DNA of 64,000 nt from Membranipora membranacea. Taxonomy: Eukaryota > Bryozoa > Gymnolaemata > Cheilostomatida > Membraniporidae. The stretch is from the NCBI GenBank assembly GCA_914767715.1, contig OU612073.1, positions 4,154,001-4,218,000 on the forward strand, written 5' to 3'. The notes under the pieces are model-generated. The model worked only from the letters and a program-made list of their open reading frames with translations. It did not search any database and had not been told where the DNA came from. Of this stretch, positions 1 through 20,137 are shown one piece after another. The position numbers and the translations under genes are program-made. The stretch's first letter is position 1. The number at the start of each line of letters is the position of its first letter.

Positions 1-1702
1 TTGAAATAACAACTTGGTATTATTCCAAGAACTACTCCAATAATAGTCATCATGTGATACGAGGCAGAAATTAGTGCTGCATCATTAAACTTACAGCCAG
101 ACGGACAGTGAAGGCTGATGATGGTAGGGTTAATACTGAGGGATAGACAGACTGGTATGTAATGACTTCTCTGTAACAATGTCATACCATACAGTCTGAG
201 ATTCATGGCTCTGACCATATCCAGCATAATCCACATCTAAAGTGCTTCTCTTATAGCAAAAAATGTCTCTCTGACCACACAACCCGACAATCCGTTGGCT
301 GATCCATAGACTGAACCCAGAGGCCTTCATCGCATGACATGTGATGTTCAGATACAACCCACTTATCTGTAGCATATGTGCTGAATCAAGTTAACACAAT
401 GCTGAACCTCGTTCTTTACATTGCATCAGTATGGATAATATTCATGAGAACTGCCTGCGGAGGGCGATGCTAATTATACAGAAGAAGCCCATACATATCA
501 TGTCAAATGTAGCACCATTTACTATACGGAATGCGCACTACCGACCGTAACTGGTCACTTGGTTCCGGAAAGAAACTCTGTACAAAACGTGTTACAACAC
601 TGAGCAAGCAAGGATAAATCATTATATCAAAGGAATTAGCATCTCTTTTCGATTTCATTTTCGCAAAGATGCTATTTACACTCTGGTAGATGAACACTCT
701 AGGATAAGCCAATAGGCTATGGGGATATGGTACAACTCTATTATCACATTTAAATTTGTGAGCCTTTGACGTAGGATGTTAAATCTAGATCATCATCAGC
801 GTGGTACTAACTATTACCAGGCTGTTAGTAGGCCATCTAATGAGTCCCATGATAGAAACTGATTCCTCTCCAGTCTATTAACACACCAAACACTGAGTAT
901 GTGAATTTTACAGTCAGCACCCAGTAAAGACTTATCAGAATGAATCCAGATTGATCACAAAGAAGATCCTGAAATATCATCCCCAGTAATCTGGCTATCT
1001 TTCCTATAAATTTTTTTACAGCTTCTGATCTCCCTTTATTACCAAGCACAAGTTCATCGAGATCGCTTGAACTCATTATGACCTCTCAGTAGGATGTTTT
1101 TCTTATAACAACCAATGTGGGACTGTGGCTCATAATATTGAAAGAAGACTATTGAGGTTCACTGCCATGTCACATATAAACTTATGCTAACTGATACAGC
1201 CTGCCCATCCTCGCTCTAATCTACCTCATCTATCTATTATCCAAATTCAGGCACATTACTTCCCCACCACAGTGAGCAAAAGGACACCGACGCTTTGGTC
1301 TGGTATAAGGTATAGTTTGATACAGCTGCAGCCTTTTCAAAGGCTGTAAAAGTGTAGATGCAGCAGCTTCGTTAAGCTAATTCACCAATTATCTCAAGTT
1401 TCCACGAAACACACGATTACACATACACAATAAGTAGATTTTGTCACATTATTCAGATTTGGACACTAAATATGCACCATGTTGATGATCACTGTGCACT
1501 GTAGGTACGATGTGTGTATAGTATCTATGTATCGTGCCCTGGTGTGATGTTCTATTTACCTAAGGTCTTCACAAGAAGCATTGCCTTATGAATGCATTTC
1601 ATCATGTACACTTACATCAGCACGATATACAATATCATAGTCATATTGTTAGCTTACATATAATATGTGGACATGATGTACATAACAATAAGAATTACTT
1701 AC
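1..1702. other. SPEN intron 5 (partial); no gene seen
   Basis: The stretch follows the exon-5 donor at 1702. It contains only short ORFs without domain motifs or consistent splice signals. I found no continuation of RRM2 on the minus strand, so the next SPEN exon is probably outside the window. Confidence 0.55.
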
Positions 1703-1814
1703 TTTTTAAAGCTGACTATGGCGAATCTGCTGGCTTCTTTACCTTCTAATACGACTCCTGTCACTTTGCCATGCTTCTTATACTCATGAAATAATCCGTC
1801 CCGCAAGCTTGTGT
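1703..1814 (-). CDS. SPEN: SPEN coding exon 5: core of RRM2
   Basis: The acceptor is gaatttcag| and the donor is TTTAAAAA|gtaagtaa. It encodes DTSLRDGLFHEYKKHGKV followed by the RNP1-like strand SRFAIVSFKK. TSL(K/R)DGLFHE(F/Y)KKxGKVT is the signature of SPEN RRM2, so this exon is the strongest evidence for the gene's identity. The next exon (phase 2) should lie left of the window. Confidence 0.9.
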
Positions 1815-4800
1815 CTGAAATTCAACAAGTTACTCAATATATCACCACTTTAGCTTAACTGGGATATACTACTTAGGGCAGGGTGCAACACAAACAACGT
1901 GTAAATCAGTCAAGTAATTCTGATATCCTAAAATAAGTTGTCCCTAGCTTCATTATTCTCACAATCAGCTCTTGATATTGAGATGCCATATCAGATAATC
2001 AGCAACAGCAAAACAGAACAGCACACAACCTAAACATCTACTTGTTAACTTTTACTGTGAAGGGTCTGAACAGCAACCTATTGGAAACTCGAGCAAATCT
2101 ACAATTTGCTAATGACAAAATGTGTAAACTGCTTATCCTAGTGCAGTCAGATACGAGTCCTAGTTTCTTAGATAAACATATGCTCAAATTTTGTTTTCAG
2201 ACAGCATCAGAATCTAGACTGAGCTAATAGGTCTGACAGCCGCCCACGATCAGATACATGTGCCTCATTGTTTATCTGCGATAAATGGCAGCAGTTTTAT
2301 CTGACATTTCGGAAAACGGAGATACTGTCTGTTTGCGATCATCTGATAAAAATTATTAGAGGAATAAACTGAACGCCAAGAAACAAGCAGCTGATGAAGT
2401 TTATAAATGTGTGACAATTACAGGTTTAATAATACATTATAACACATGGGGTCTTAGAGGAGTCAATGTCCCTATCAACAACCTCTACCAGTCAACGATC
2501 TGGACAACCCCACACTGTCAACATTACTCATATAATATATCAGCTACGACTGACAGCTTGTTGGCTGGCTTGATGAAGCATGATCAACCCTACCTAGCAG
2601 CAACAAGGAAAACTTACCACTTGGTAGAGAAAACCTTCCTGACAATATCATCCCAGACAGAGTGATAGAGCGAGCGCCTGATCCTCAGAGTGAAGCTCCA
2701 CTTACTAACAGGCAAAGCCTTACAATTAACGAGTATAACGAGTATAAGAGGCTTAGCTCTATCAATCTTCACCAACCATTAATCAGCAGACTAAGGTCTT
2801 ATCCTTCGTCATAAATGATTGTTGAGTAGCAAGACGTGGCAACCTGCATAGGCTAGCACAAACAGAAAACTGAGACTGGCATATGAATAGAGTAGGTAGG
2901 AGATCCTTTCCCAATCCTATTCACACTACTGCATTATCCACTCAAATTTCTTGCGTCTGTGAGCACACAGCACACTGTATCGCTACAGTGATGGAAATTA
3001 TTGATTACACAAATATACTCCACTCAGCTGCAACGCCCAGCAGTTATTCTATTATAGCACTTGCATTGTTGTGTCGACACTCTATAATGGCACAGAACAG
3101 CTCTCTTGTACAAGAAATACCATTCACGATGCTGACAGGTTTCAATCTTGTACTTGACAAAACAAGCCCAGGGTGTGGCATGAAACAAAAACTAATCAGG
3201 CAACTTGAGCTGTTGCAGTAGATATAGTGTCTAATATGACAGTGCCTCACATATAACACATTCTCGGTCATAACTCTACAGCCATAGAACACCTTTTACA
3301 CCTCAATAATTCCAGAGAATTTTTGGATGAGAAAAACAAAGATTGCATACCATGTCTATAATGATTGATATCAGTATAACATCACTGCGCCTAACCTCTA
3401 TTATTGTTGAGCCCCTGGAGAGATGTGTTTTCATGCACAGTGTATTTATTATATGCATACATAGAATTATAAATTAGATGAGTTGGAGATATACAATGAC
3501 TCAGTCATAGGAGTACTGATGAATTGTGGGTACCAATTCATGATTCGAACCATTAACTAATTGCAGAGTTGGGACAAAGTAATGGCAATGAAAGTTTCAT
3601 GTAATTTAAGAAGGGGAGCTCACAATTTCCCAAAACAAACTTCCCTGTACAGATATATTGTAGGGCAGACAGCACAGAGCTTGTTGATATTGGATAGCAG
3701 AGTGATTGGTGAATTTAAAGCCATTTCCAACAATGGGCTTTCAACTCATGTGCATTTTCATTGATGAAGAGCTTCCTACATTATCAAATAATACCGAAAT
3801 GAGACAGCCAAATAATCCTATAGCAGAGGACAAACCACAACAACAACCTTTGTGACTCAACCAAAGGTGCCCTCGATGCTCGAAAATAGAACAAGCCAAA
3901 CATCCTCAGACAGCATAGACTGAGATCTTCACGACGAGACCAGAGTCTACATCCTGACTCATAGAACCTAGACTATCATTAACTCCTAGCTGAGTAGTTT
4001 ATATCCGTACCTGTCACCGTTCCAAGGCTTACCTGAAGATCGTAGTGGTAGGTGTGTGATTTTCACACCTAGATTAGCTCTATTTGGATTCGATTCTACA
4101 GCGACAGTGCCACCAGACTTAGACCCGGTATCAGACTTCCGAGATCTACTCGTCCGACTGCTGAAACAACAGAATAGTAATGTTTATCTCATATACTTAC
4201 ACAGTTACCAATTGAAAGTACATCAAGTTCTCAAGTTAGTGTGATAGTATGATCAAACAGGTGGAAACTTGTCCCAGGTAAGGGTGATCCTTTGTCCATA
4301 GACATATTCTGAAATCAAAAGTTTATTTCAATATTCACCCATCTTACCTGCGTGAGCTGCCTGTAGAATTAGACCGAGATCTTGATCGACTATGATGTGG
4401 GGACTTAGAACGCCCCCGCCTAGTTTGTGTAGGAGATTTAGAGGGTCTTCTTCTGTCTTTAGACTTATCAGAACTTGGCGGTGATTGAGATCTGTGTTTA
4501 ACAAAGATATGAAATAGGTGGGCATAAAATCATCAATAACATAAATACTCTATCTAACTAAGACCTGACAAAAAATGTGTATTACAGAAATAGCCATAAG
4601 CAACATCTCAAAACGTTCCTATTTTGAGCTGCTAATTCCATCCTTCAGCAAAAATTCATCTCCAACACCAGACACACTTGTATGTTTTCTGTTATAATAT
4701 TACCATTTTGCACTGTTTATCATTATCACTTAGCTTTTGAGAACTTGTATTTATTTTTCATGTTTTCATGCAGTAGTTATATACCATATTTTGCTAATAT

Positions 4801-7800
4801 TTTTTTTATAACGATTTTCTGTTCAGCTATAGACATATTATTTAGAAATTGTTCTGACTAGTACAATGATGAGGCTGTTTTTAGTTTCATAACTTTATTC
4901 CAAGAATATCATACAGGAATAAACATCTATATCACATCTATAATATGGCTTGTTTAAAAACCCATTGACAACCATTACCTTATCAATATCGAAAGCCTTG
5001 CTATACTTACTGCTATGGATTAGATAGCCAGCGTGTCTAAAATTCCAAACCCATGCCAAAAACATCCTCTCAGCAACAAAATATGACGGTTGCTGAGAAG
5101 TATTCAAATACATTGGAAGATTGCCAAGCCACAAACCCATCATTTGAGCATCAACAATAATAATATATGGATGTCCGACATGAGTTAGCATAAGAGGTTT
5201 TGAACTGGAGTGGCGCAAAAATACAACGCATGCCAACATAATCATAACAGGGTTGTATCTCTTATTCAATTTTACGTTATCAGCCAAAGCTCCAGACATT
5301 CTGCTCAACAATTTTACTCAGAAAGTATAACTTGTTCTCCCTATAATACAACAGGCCTATCATCAAACCAATCCAGTTACCTATTTTGACGAAACAAATA
5401 GAGCCAACCATAGACTTATTATACTATATTAGGTCTGCGGAGCCAACTAAACAACCATTGTGCTGGTTGACCAGGCCTGTATTGTTTGAATGATGATAGG
5501 CTGGAGTGCCTAACAACTACTCAAATACATGCTTCAATTCAAGCTAGGTAATCAATAATATGCACAATGGTATCTCCTGACTAAAATGACAGGCTTGCAA
5601 ATACAGCCTTGCCACGTCAGTATATTCAAAATAGCTATACAGCGCTAAGTACTAAGTAGTGTTCTGAAGTTAGGCTTGTGAATAGAAGTCCATTATCATG
5701 CTATGTAATCCCAAGGCATAGCGCAGTATAGCTCCATAGAAACTTATCCGACAAGTGAACAGAGCTGTTTGATTCAGATGAATAGTTGGTCAGATCGAAT
5801 ATCCAATTTTACTGTATAATCCTGAGATTTCTTCTTGATAAAATTCTGTTGGATATATCCATAGTTTTTATCCATTACTGTTTGAATATCCATAAGATCC
5901 CTGTAAAATGTTAAACATTAACATCAATCTGAACCCAATGTTTTTTGCTACCAAAATAAATTGATCACTTTCAGTCATACAAAACTCACTTCACATTCTA
6001 CAAGTTAACAATGGAAGTAAAACTTTGAACTTTTTCCCCATTTTTAATAGTCAAGCGCAGTTGCAGTACATGTACTTTGTTCTAATTCATCTGGGAAAAG
6101 GCATCTAGTTTTGGAAGAAAAACTAACCAGAGGCCTAGTGAGTCATTTTATAGGTGACATTTTATATACTTATGTATGTAGTGAACTTACCTGATTCAAA
6201 ATGTACATTAATCCAACTTCTGATGGGCTTGTTAATCCAAAGTTTTTGGAATTCTGGGGATTAACTTGATTCTAACAACCCACCATAAGGTAGATTGCAG
6301 AGCAAGTTTATCTGAACCAGAAAACCATAATGCAGAAAATAATAATCCACTGAGCATGAGAAAGCATGAGGTCTAATAATCCACAAGAGAGAAAGAAATA
6401 TAATCCACTGTCGAGTCAGGAAGGTGGGTGACTCAGTTAATAATCCACAGACTAGAAATCAGACTATCAATAATCCACAGTGAGAGCTAGCAGCGGCAGC
6501 AGTTCAGGGTATGTACATCGACAGCACTGCAGGCTAAACAGACTGTCGATGACATTCCTGATGTTGTTCAGCTGTCATACCACCCAACACAAGTAGGTTA
6601 ATAATCCACAAGAGTCACAGAGAGAGAGTGAGAGATTATAATCCACCAAGTCAGCCTAGTCTGACCAGCTACAGTGAGCCAGCAGACATTAGGCAGGATA
6701 GAAGGGGAGTTTGTCAAACTAGTGTTATCACAAAATTTACACAGTTTACACACATTAAACAGAAAGTTTGGTAGAGAAGATTTAAATGTAATCCATAGTA
6801 ATGGAGGTCAACTGCACTCTAGGCGCTGTATCTGCATTATTAATAATAATCCACTACGGTTCGCTATTGCTTGCATATCCACGGAGTTCATATGTTTAGA
6901 TTATGTCACAATTTTGGTAGGCATGAGCCTTGTTTGTCATTTTCATGTTGTGCAGTGCTGTTTTTGATTTACTGGTGCGTTGGTGTTGGAGATGGACTTA
7001 TCCACTGTGTGGAATTATTTGCTCACATGACAAGTTGACAATGCGATTTGTTGTGGAAGGCAGACAGGCGCAGAACAAGCGGTTCAATCTTATAATCCAC
7101 AGACGATCTCACCGCTGTTCTTTCTGGGGTTTCACTATCGCTGACTGCTTAGCCTCAGTCACTCTTACCCGTTCTTATCCCGGTTAGTGGAGGTCGGGAC
7201 GGTACCACTGCTTCCCTCTTCTTTAGATGAAGGAGTTTCTTGCTTAGTGACAGCTGTTATTACTGGACAGCGAGGTTCACACCACCGATTGCCAGCAGCG
7301 TCACAGAATGCTATCGACAATGGTATTGCTCCATTTAACATCTGATCCTGATTGTAGGCTTGGCTTGCAGCTTTGATATCCGTGAATGCCACAATTCCTT
7401 CCACACAATCAGTGTGGTCTTCAAATCTAACAGACTGTACCTTCCCATACCTACAAGTATAGAGATGACTCCACATTATACATTTATCATGCGATGGAAC
7501 AACCATGTTACATTTTATTTCTTGGCTGAGGGCTAGTTTATAGCACTGGAGGCATATGTCGACAGTGTTAATTGGCAGAGATAAATCTTGTTATGAAGCG
7601 AATATCATGGGACTCCAGTTGTATTGATTGGAAGTCAAATGCATGCCTGGCTGCAATTATCACTAACTAAGCTCATAGACCCATAGCAGAGAATAACATA
7701 GAGTTCAACATATGGACACCAGAGATAGACTCGAGGGGTTAGTTTTAAACATTGCTATTGATTCAACACGCCATTTGTCTCTCTTTGGCAATGAAACCAC

Positions 7801-10291
7801 TGAAGCAAGTTGTAATGGAAGAGTTATTTCGAAACTAATTACAGACTAGCTATCCTATTTTGTGGGATAATTTATGCCTTGTGGTGTGTCGCAATAAGGA
7901 AAACATAGCATGATATGACCTCAAAGTAAGCTTTAGCGTGGAGGGAAACATCAAATCAATCACTATCCAGATAGGACTAGGACTAGCAAGAAGATGAACA
8001 AAATGGCTACCCTTATAAATTAAAGAGCCATGCATTTTACTTCAGCATAGCCACTTAGCCACATAGGAAAAACAAAGGTGTTATCACTAGTAAAATCAAT
8101 ATTCAGGCCAAGCTTTGCTAGAATAATAGACCTAGGCACTTGTATATAGATTATTGTGTATTCAGCTATCATTCCTTTCATACTTTGCCTGAATGCTATA
8201 CAAAGAGCAAACAAAAGCCAAGCCACAGCTACTCAAGCTATGGTATTGAGATGCCAAAGTTGAGATAAACATGTAATTTATATGCAGAGGGTGTGGTATT
8301 TGTGGTCAGATAGCATTCCCATGAGAAGAGTCTGTTTGTTAATAAGTTCTCAGCTCATGAGCTTATTTTCCAACCACAAAACCCCATACAAGTAAATGCT
8401 AAATTTGCGGGATAGTTTTGGTAGTAAACAACTTATCGCATTTCATGATAAGCTTCATTACTCGATTACCCTTGCGGATTTAGATTGTCCAGCTGTCAGC
8501 CATTGAAAGAGTACATATTACTGTAAGTCCCGTAGGGTGGATACGATACAGACTAACTAGATGTGGATCAAGTCACAGGAGTGATTTTGGGCACTACACT
8601 ATGATCCAACACTAGCGACCCCCCTCCCCCCTCCGGCTCGAGTCTTTTCAATATCTAAGTTATGAAGACTATTTAACATCATGGGAAACTGGATGACAAT
8701 GCTTTCAATTTGGGATGACCGAATGGTGGAGGAGGAAGCTGTGATATATAAGCCGGTGATGCAACTACAATATTGATTGACTGGACACAACGACGGGATG
8801 GCCTGACCCTGTGCTGTATAAATTAGTATGACACCATAGCAGGTGACTTCCATGTGTCAAAGCTAATGTCAGATATTCATTATCAAAATGTCTTTAGGGA
8901 AATAAGACAAGACGACAAGACTATACTAATAAACATCGGCCTACAACCTAACTTGGCTTCTTGATGGATGTGTTCAAATGCAAAACTAGCCTATGTGTCA
9001 ATTTCCCATGCCATTTCTGTCATCATCAAAAACACATTAGTGTAAAGCAAAATATGGAAAGGCAAGTAGTAAGTCATTTTTGCTAGGACAAAACAATTCA
9101 CATTCATGAAATGTGCATGTAAATTTTTGGCAGATCTTTCAGTCAATAAAAGGCCTAAAGAATTCCAAAGTTGAAAATATTTATATGGTTTGGAACATGT
9201 GAAGTCCAAACAGTTCCATGTCTACCTTTAGAAATGCTGTGAGTGGAAACATACAAAGTCAATACCAAAATTTTGGTAGCCTTGGTTGTGTAGGATCATT
9301 ATCACCCGCCTACGGTTGGGTCGAGTAGAGCTTAGTTTGTAATTGGAGAGGGTGAGAATGAAATTAAATAAATACGAGCTCAATTGTTGGACCACTATAG
9401 CACTCACTCCACTAGCAGACATGTCACACATGGAAAGCACCCCAAGTCCTTATACACAATGGACCCAAGATGACCCAACCAACAGTGATAGCATAGGTTT
9501 TTTATGTAGAATAACAATGGACTGTCTTTGGTGGACCTATTGCTGAACATCATCATTGACCCAAAGTAACATCTGTAAAAGAATGCTCTCACAACCAGTA
9601 AACAATGTAGGTATGTATGCTGAGCCCTGACAGTATCAAATGCAACTGAAGTCAGCGCATGAGATCCATAACTAAACCAACCAACTTAAGGTAGAAACTG
9701 GCTGGAGGTGATGAATGACTATGGAGAGTAGAGTAAATGCGTAAGTCAGTTCATTACTGGACTGAGAGCTGAAGATATTCCACCTAGTTAAGGTACTCAG
9801 AAGAATAATCATACCATATCAGTGAGTATGTATCTACTACTACTCTTACCAAACTAAATATCATCTATCTACCTATTCGAATAATCTATCTATGATTATT
9901 ATAGAGGGACTAGCTACTGCTAGTCTATATTCTATCTACTACTATCTATTGATTTGACTTGTAGAAACATGGCACAGATAGATATCCCCTGATGGTGAGA
10001 AATCTCTCCTCAACAGCCTCATAACCACACACCTATGGTGTAACAATATCACAGTCAGAGCCTGGAGAGACTCAGACCAGTCATTCTCACTCACATCTAA
10101 CTATCTATCTTACGTTCTTCTCTTCTCTCACTCTGTCTCAACTTACTTACAACTCACTCATTTTTCAGCAAGCCAAAATTGAAATATTATTATAAAGAAA
10201 GTACTTACTTTCCAAAGTGGTTGTTGATTGCATCCTCTGTAGTATCTTTGGGAATCTGTCCAACTTTTATATACCTTGATTCTCGAACCAT
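1703..10291 (-). CDS. SPEN: SPEN (split ends / Msx2-interacting protein) orthologue, N-terminal part; continues off the left edge
   Basis: Five coding exons on the minus strand, in order 10291-10209, 7450-7169, 4491-4348, 4160-4033 and 1814-1703. All junctions are GT-AG and phases agree (749 coding bases, 249 codons plus 2 bases). The product starts MVRESRYIKVGQIP and holds RRM1 at residues about 5-75, an Arg/Ser-rich linker at about 122-190, and RRM2 from about residue 200, reading GVKITHLPLRSSDTSLRDGL and then FHEYKKHGKVTGV. This order and these motifs match the SPEN N-terminus (human starts MVRETRHLWVGNLP; its RRM2 has LPVRSTDTSLKDGLFHEFKK). SPEN proteins are large nuclear RNA-binding corepressors that use their RRMs to bind structured RNA and a C-terminal SPOC domain to recruit silencing complexes. 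The later RRMs and SPOC are not in the window. Start choice: first ATG of the RRM1 exon, matching the family N-terminus. Confidence 0.85.
1815..4032. other. SPEN intron 4; nothing recognisable
   Basis: A 2.2-kb intron between SPEN exons 4 and 5. Short ORFs on both strands show no protein-family motif, and no long direct or inverted repeat was noticed. Confidence 0.55.
4033..4160 (-). CDS. SPEN: SPEN coding exon 4: end of RS linker, start of RRM2
   Basis: The acceptor is gttgtttcag| at 4162-4161 and the donor is TTCAG|gtaagcc. It encodes SRTSRSRKSDTGSKSGG, a short spacer, then GVKITHLPLRSS, the first strand of RRM2. Intron 3, upstream of it, is only 187 bp. It ends in phase 1, in register with exon 5. 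Confidence 0.86.
4348..4491 (-). CDS. SPEN: SPEN coding exon 3: Arg/Ser-rich linker
   Basis: Exon of 144 bp with acceptor aaacacag| and donor CAG|gtaagat. In the frame set by exon 2 it encodes an SR-type segment containing SKSPHHSRSRSRSNSTGSS. Vertebrate SPEN has a comparable Arg/Ser-rich stretch between RRM1 and RRM2. RS segments usually mediate protein contacts in nuclear speckles and are phosphorylated; that function is inferred from composition. Confidence 0.85.
4895..5311 (-). other. Unassigned 138-codon ORF inside SPEN intron 2
   Basis: Open frame on the SPEN-sense strand, longer than most chance ORFs in this AT-rich DNA. The segment SRMSGALADNVKLNKRYNP followed by a hydrophobic stretch (MIMLACVVFLRHSS) loosely recalls the start of DUF6589-type proteins from mobile elements of invertebrates and fungi. 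That is a recollection of a pattern, not a search result. No convincing splice sites connect it to SPEN. It may be a transposon remnant or chance. Confidence 0.2.
5401..5447. mobile_element. Very small palindromic insertion with 8-bp target duplication
   Basis: The 8-mer gagccaac occurs at 5401-5408 and again at 5440-5447, flanking a 31-bp segment that starts CATAGACTTATTATACTA and ends TAGGTCTGCG. The start agrees at 17 of 18 bases with the terminal repeat of the P-like element at 47954. Read as a miniature relic of the same family; the short length leaves room for chance. Confidence 0.4.
6209..7098. promoter_or_regulatory. Cluster of 13 TAATCC motifs, candidate homeodomain-bound enhancer or sequence-specific intronic element
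   Basis: TAATCC occurs on the plus strand at 6209, 6233, 6343, 6377, 6401, 6441, 6471, 6602, 6639, 6789, 6847 and 7093, and as GGATTA at 6258. Most copies extend to ATAATCCAC. Spacing is irregular (24 to about 250 bp) and the sequence between copies differs, so this is not a simple tandem array. TAATCC is the known core of K50 homeodomains (Otx, Gsc, Pitx, Bicoid). The cluster lies in SPEN intron 2, just downstream of exon 2 in the sense of transcription. The strong strand bias also allows a transcript-level role (GUGGAUUAU in the pre-mRNA). Confidence 0.45.
7169..7450 (-). CDS. SPEN: SPEN coding exon 2: second half of RRM1 and start of linker
   Basis: The acceptor is ...acttgtag| at 7452-7451 and the donor is GG|gtaagagtg at 7168. 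The exon encodes YGKVQSVRFEDH, then the RNP1-like strand GIVAFTDIKAASQAY and the closing strand PLSIAFCDA. The DIK-SA-KA pattern is typical of SPEN RRM1 (human: VDIKSAQKAH). The rest is a Ser/Thr/Pro-rich tail leading to the RS linker. It ends in phase 2, matching the next exon. Confidence 0.88.
7451..10208. other. SPEN intron 1; no gene seen
   Basis: A 2.76-kb first coding intron. Short ORFs lack family motifs. At about 9840-9960 there is a CTATCTA-rich low-complexity stretch, and near 8619-8632 a C-rich tract. Confidence 0.5.
10209..10291 (-). CDS. SPEN: SPEN coding exon 1: initiator Met and first half of RRM1
   Basis: The exon runs from the ATG at 10291 to the donor GGAAA|gtaagt and encodes 27 codons plus two bases. 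It carries the RNP2-like strand YIKVGQIP (residues 7-14) and the first RRM helix, TTEDAINNHFGK. The split Lys codon is completed by the first base of the next exon (AA|G), giving KYGKVQSV across the junction, as expected for an RRM. Upstream bases show no clear coding signal and are probably 5' UTR. Confidence 0.88.
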
Positions 10292-10423
10292 TCTTCAAAA
10301 TCCTTTAATGTTGTCTGGTCTCCACCACATTCTCCAAAAAGTTATCTTCCCAGAGCTCACTAATGGAGTTTTATCCAAGCTGCGCAGTGGACAAAAGTAT
10401 GTCTATTGCGCCTTCTATCACGT

Positions 10424-10454
<31 letters not shown>

Positions 10455-11247
10455 GGTTATACAAAAGCATAAACTTGCAGGTAAACTAAACAATGAGTAT
10501 CAATCAAAATTCTCATCTAACAGAGGCACAATTATTAACACTGTTGCAAAGTATCTATAGCAACAATGCCAGCAGGTGGGTAGATTTTCTGTTTTCAATA
10601 AAAGAAATCAGTATATTTAGCCGTTAATTCCATCCTTGAAATAAACCTACTCCTATGAAAATGTATATGAGAAACTAGTTTTTCCTCTTTACATGTGACT
10701 AGGGAGAATTCTCCTTGATGTGACAAATGTACAGCTAAATACAAGAGCTTGGTGTGTTTTATTTCCCACTTTTCATGATATTCATGTAACTCTTTTCTAA
10801 TTTTACACAACAATGTGTACTGTATGTACATAAATATGTTAGATTGTAGCAGGGAGATAGTCTGAGCTCTGGCATTTGTTTGTCCTTGTTAGTTCACTCT
10901 CTAATTTATGCTGATACATGGTCACTGCAAGTGGTGCCAGTGTTTTTGATGATTAGTCACTCACTCTAGCCTGACAAAAATAACCTAGTGCTAGTTCTTG
11001 AAGGTAGATAAGATATCATAGGATTTAAGGAATACAAAGGAAAACATTGTCTCAAGACTTTCTCAAATTATCTCACCACTACCTTACAATGTCTCTTAAC
11101 TACCCCACAATATCTCCCGCCTCATAACACGTCTTATGAGCCCTCAAGTACTCATCGCCAGTAGCTCGACAGAACTGATAAATTTATTGTTAATGAGGAA
11201 TTCTCCTTGCTCGGCTATATTCCATCGCGATTAAATTTCTTAACTAT

Positions 11248-11288
<41 letters not shown>

Positions 11289-11387
11289 GACAGGAAAATC
11301 AGCAACTGATCATTCAATGGATGTACAAACATTGCTACAAGTACTGCTAGATGTTTAAATGTCCATGTTACCTGGAAGGGTGGGGTC
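10292..11387. promoter_or_regulatory. Intergenic region between divergent SPEN and ANKRD42
   Basis: SPEN points left from 10291 and ANKRD42 points right from about 11982, so this gap should hold the SPEN promoter and 5' UTR. Two TA-dinucleotide tracts (about 10427-10454 and 11250-11284) lie here. No ORF with recognisable content was seen. Confidence 0.4.
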
Positions 11388-11836
11388 ATGGGCCCCTGGG
11401 ACTTACATGTCTTTCTTTGCCAATGTCCACTATCAACCACCCAAAAAACACCAAACAGAGTAAGACACAAAAAGTTTTTTTTTACAACCTACCTTGAAAT
11501 CTCTCACACCTCCTTCCTCTTTCATTTGCTTCAGGTTTGAAGGTTCTAGCACAAACAGAGCTGACTTTATGGACCAGTGAAAGAAGATGCCTCTACAAAA
11601 TTCACAAAAACCTGAAAGGTAGAGGCATCTTTTTTCTCTGGTCCATAAAGTCAGCTCTGTTTGTGCTAGAACCTTCAAACCTGAAGCAAATGAAAGAGGA
11701 AGGAGGTGTGAGTTAGTGTGAGAGATTTCAAGGTAGGTTGCAAAAAAAAATTTTTTGTGTCTTACCCTGTTTGGTGTTTTTTGGGTGGTTGATAGTGGAC
11801 ATTGGCAAAGTAAAGACATGTAAGTCCCGGGGCTCA
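11388..11836. repeat. 450-bp inverted repeat (foldback/MITE-like)
   Basis: The left arm (about 11388-11597) is the reverse complement, with few differences, of the right arm (about 11618-11836), separated by a loop of about 20 bases. Paired blocks include GGTTTGAAGGTTCTAG against CTAGAACCTTCAAACC and AGATGCCTCTAC against GTAGAGGCATCT. The right arm has a small insertion (GTTAGTGTGAG). I could not fix a clean target duplication. The 134-codon minus-strand ORF across it is an artefact of the palindrome. Confidence 0.8.
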
Positions 11837-11981
11837 TGGGTGGGGTGGTACAGACAGCATTTTTTTATAATAAAGATCTGATCTGATCTGAGAGACGAAG
11901 TGGATTCTGTTACTGTTGCTGAAAAAGATGACTTATTTTCACCTTTTCAAATGGTGTGTTATATACTGTTCTTACTTTCAG

Positions 11982-20137
<8,156 letters not shown>

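Noticed and set aside
837-1076. 79-codon minus-strand ORF considered as the next SPEN exon
   Set aside because: No RRM motif, and no acceptor in the phase required after exon 5.
2883-3221. 112-codon plus-strand ORF in SPEN intron 4
   Set aside because: No recognisable domain, splice context or codon pattern; length is within chance for this region.
11433-11837. 134-codon minus-strand ORF
   Set aside because: It spans the palindrome; its coding potential comes from inverted-repeat sequence and it has no family motif.
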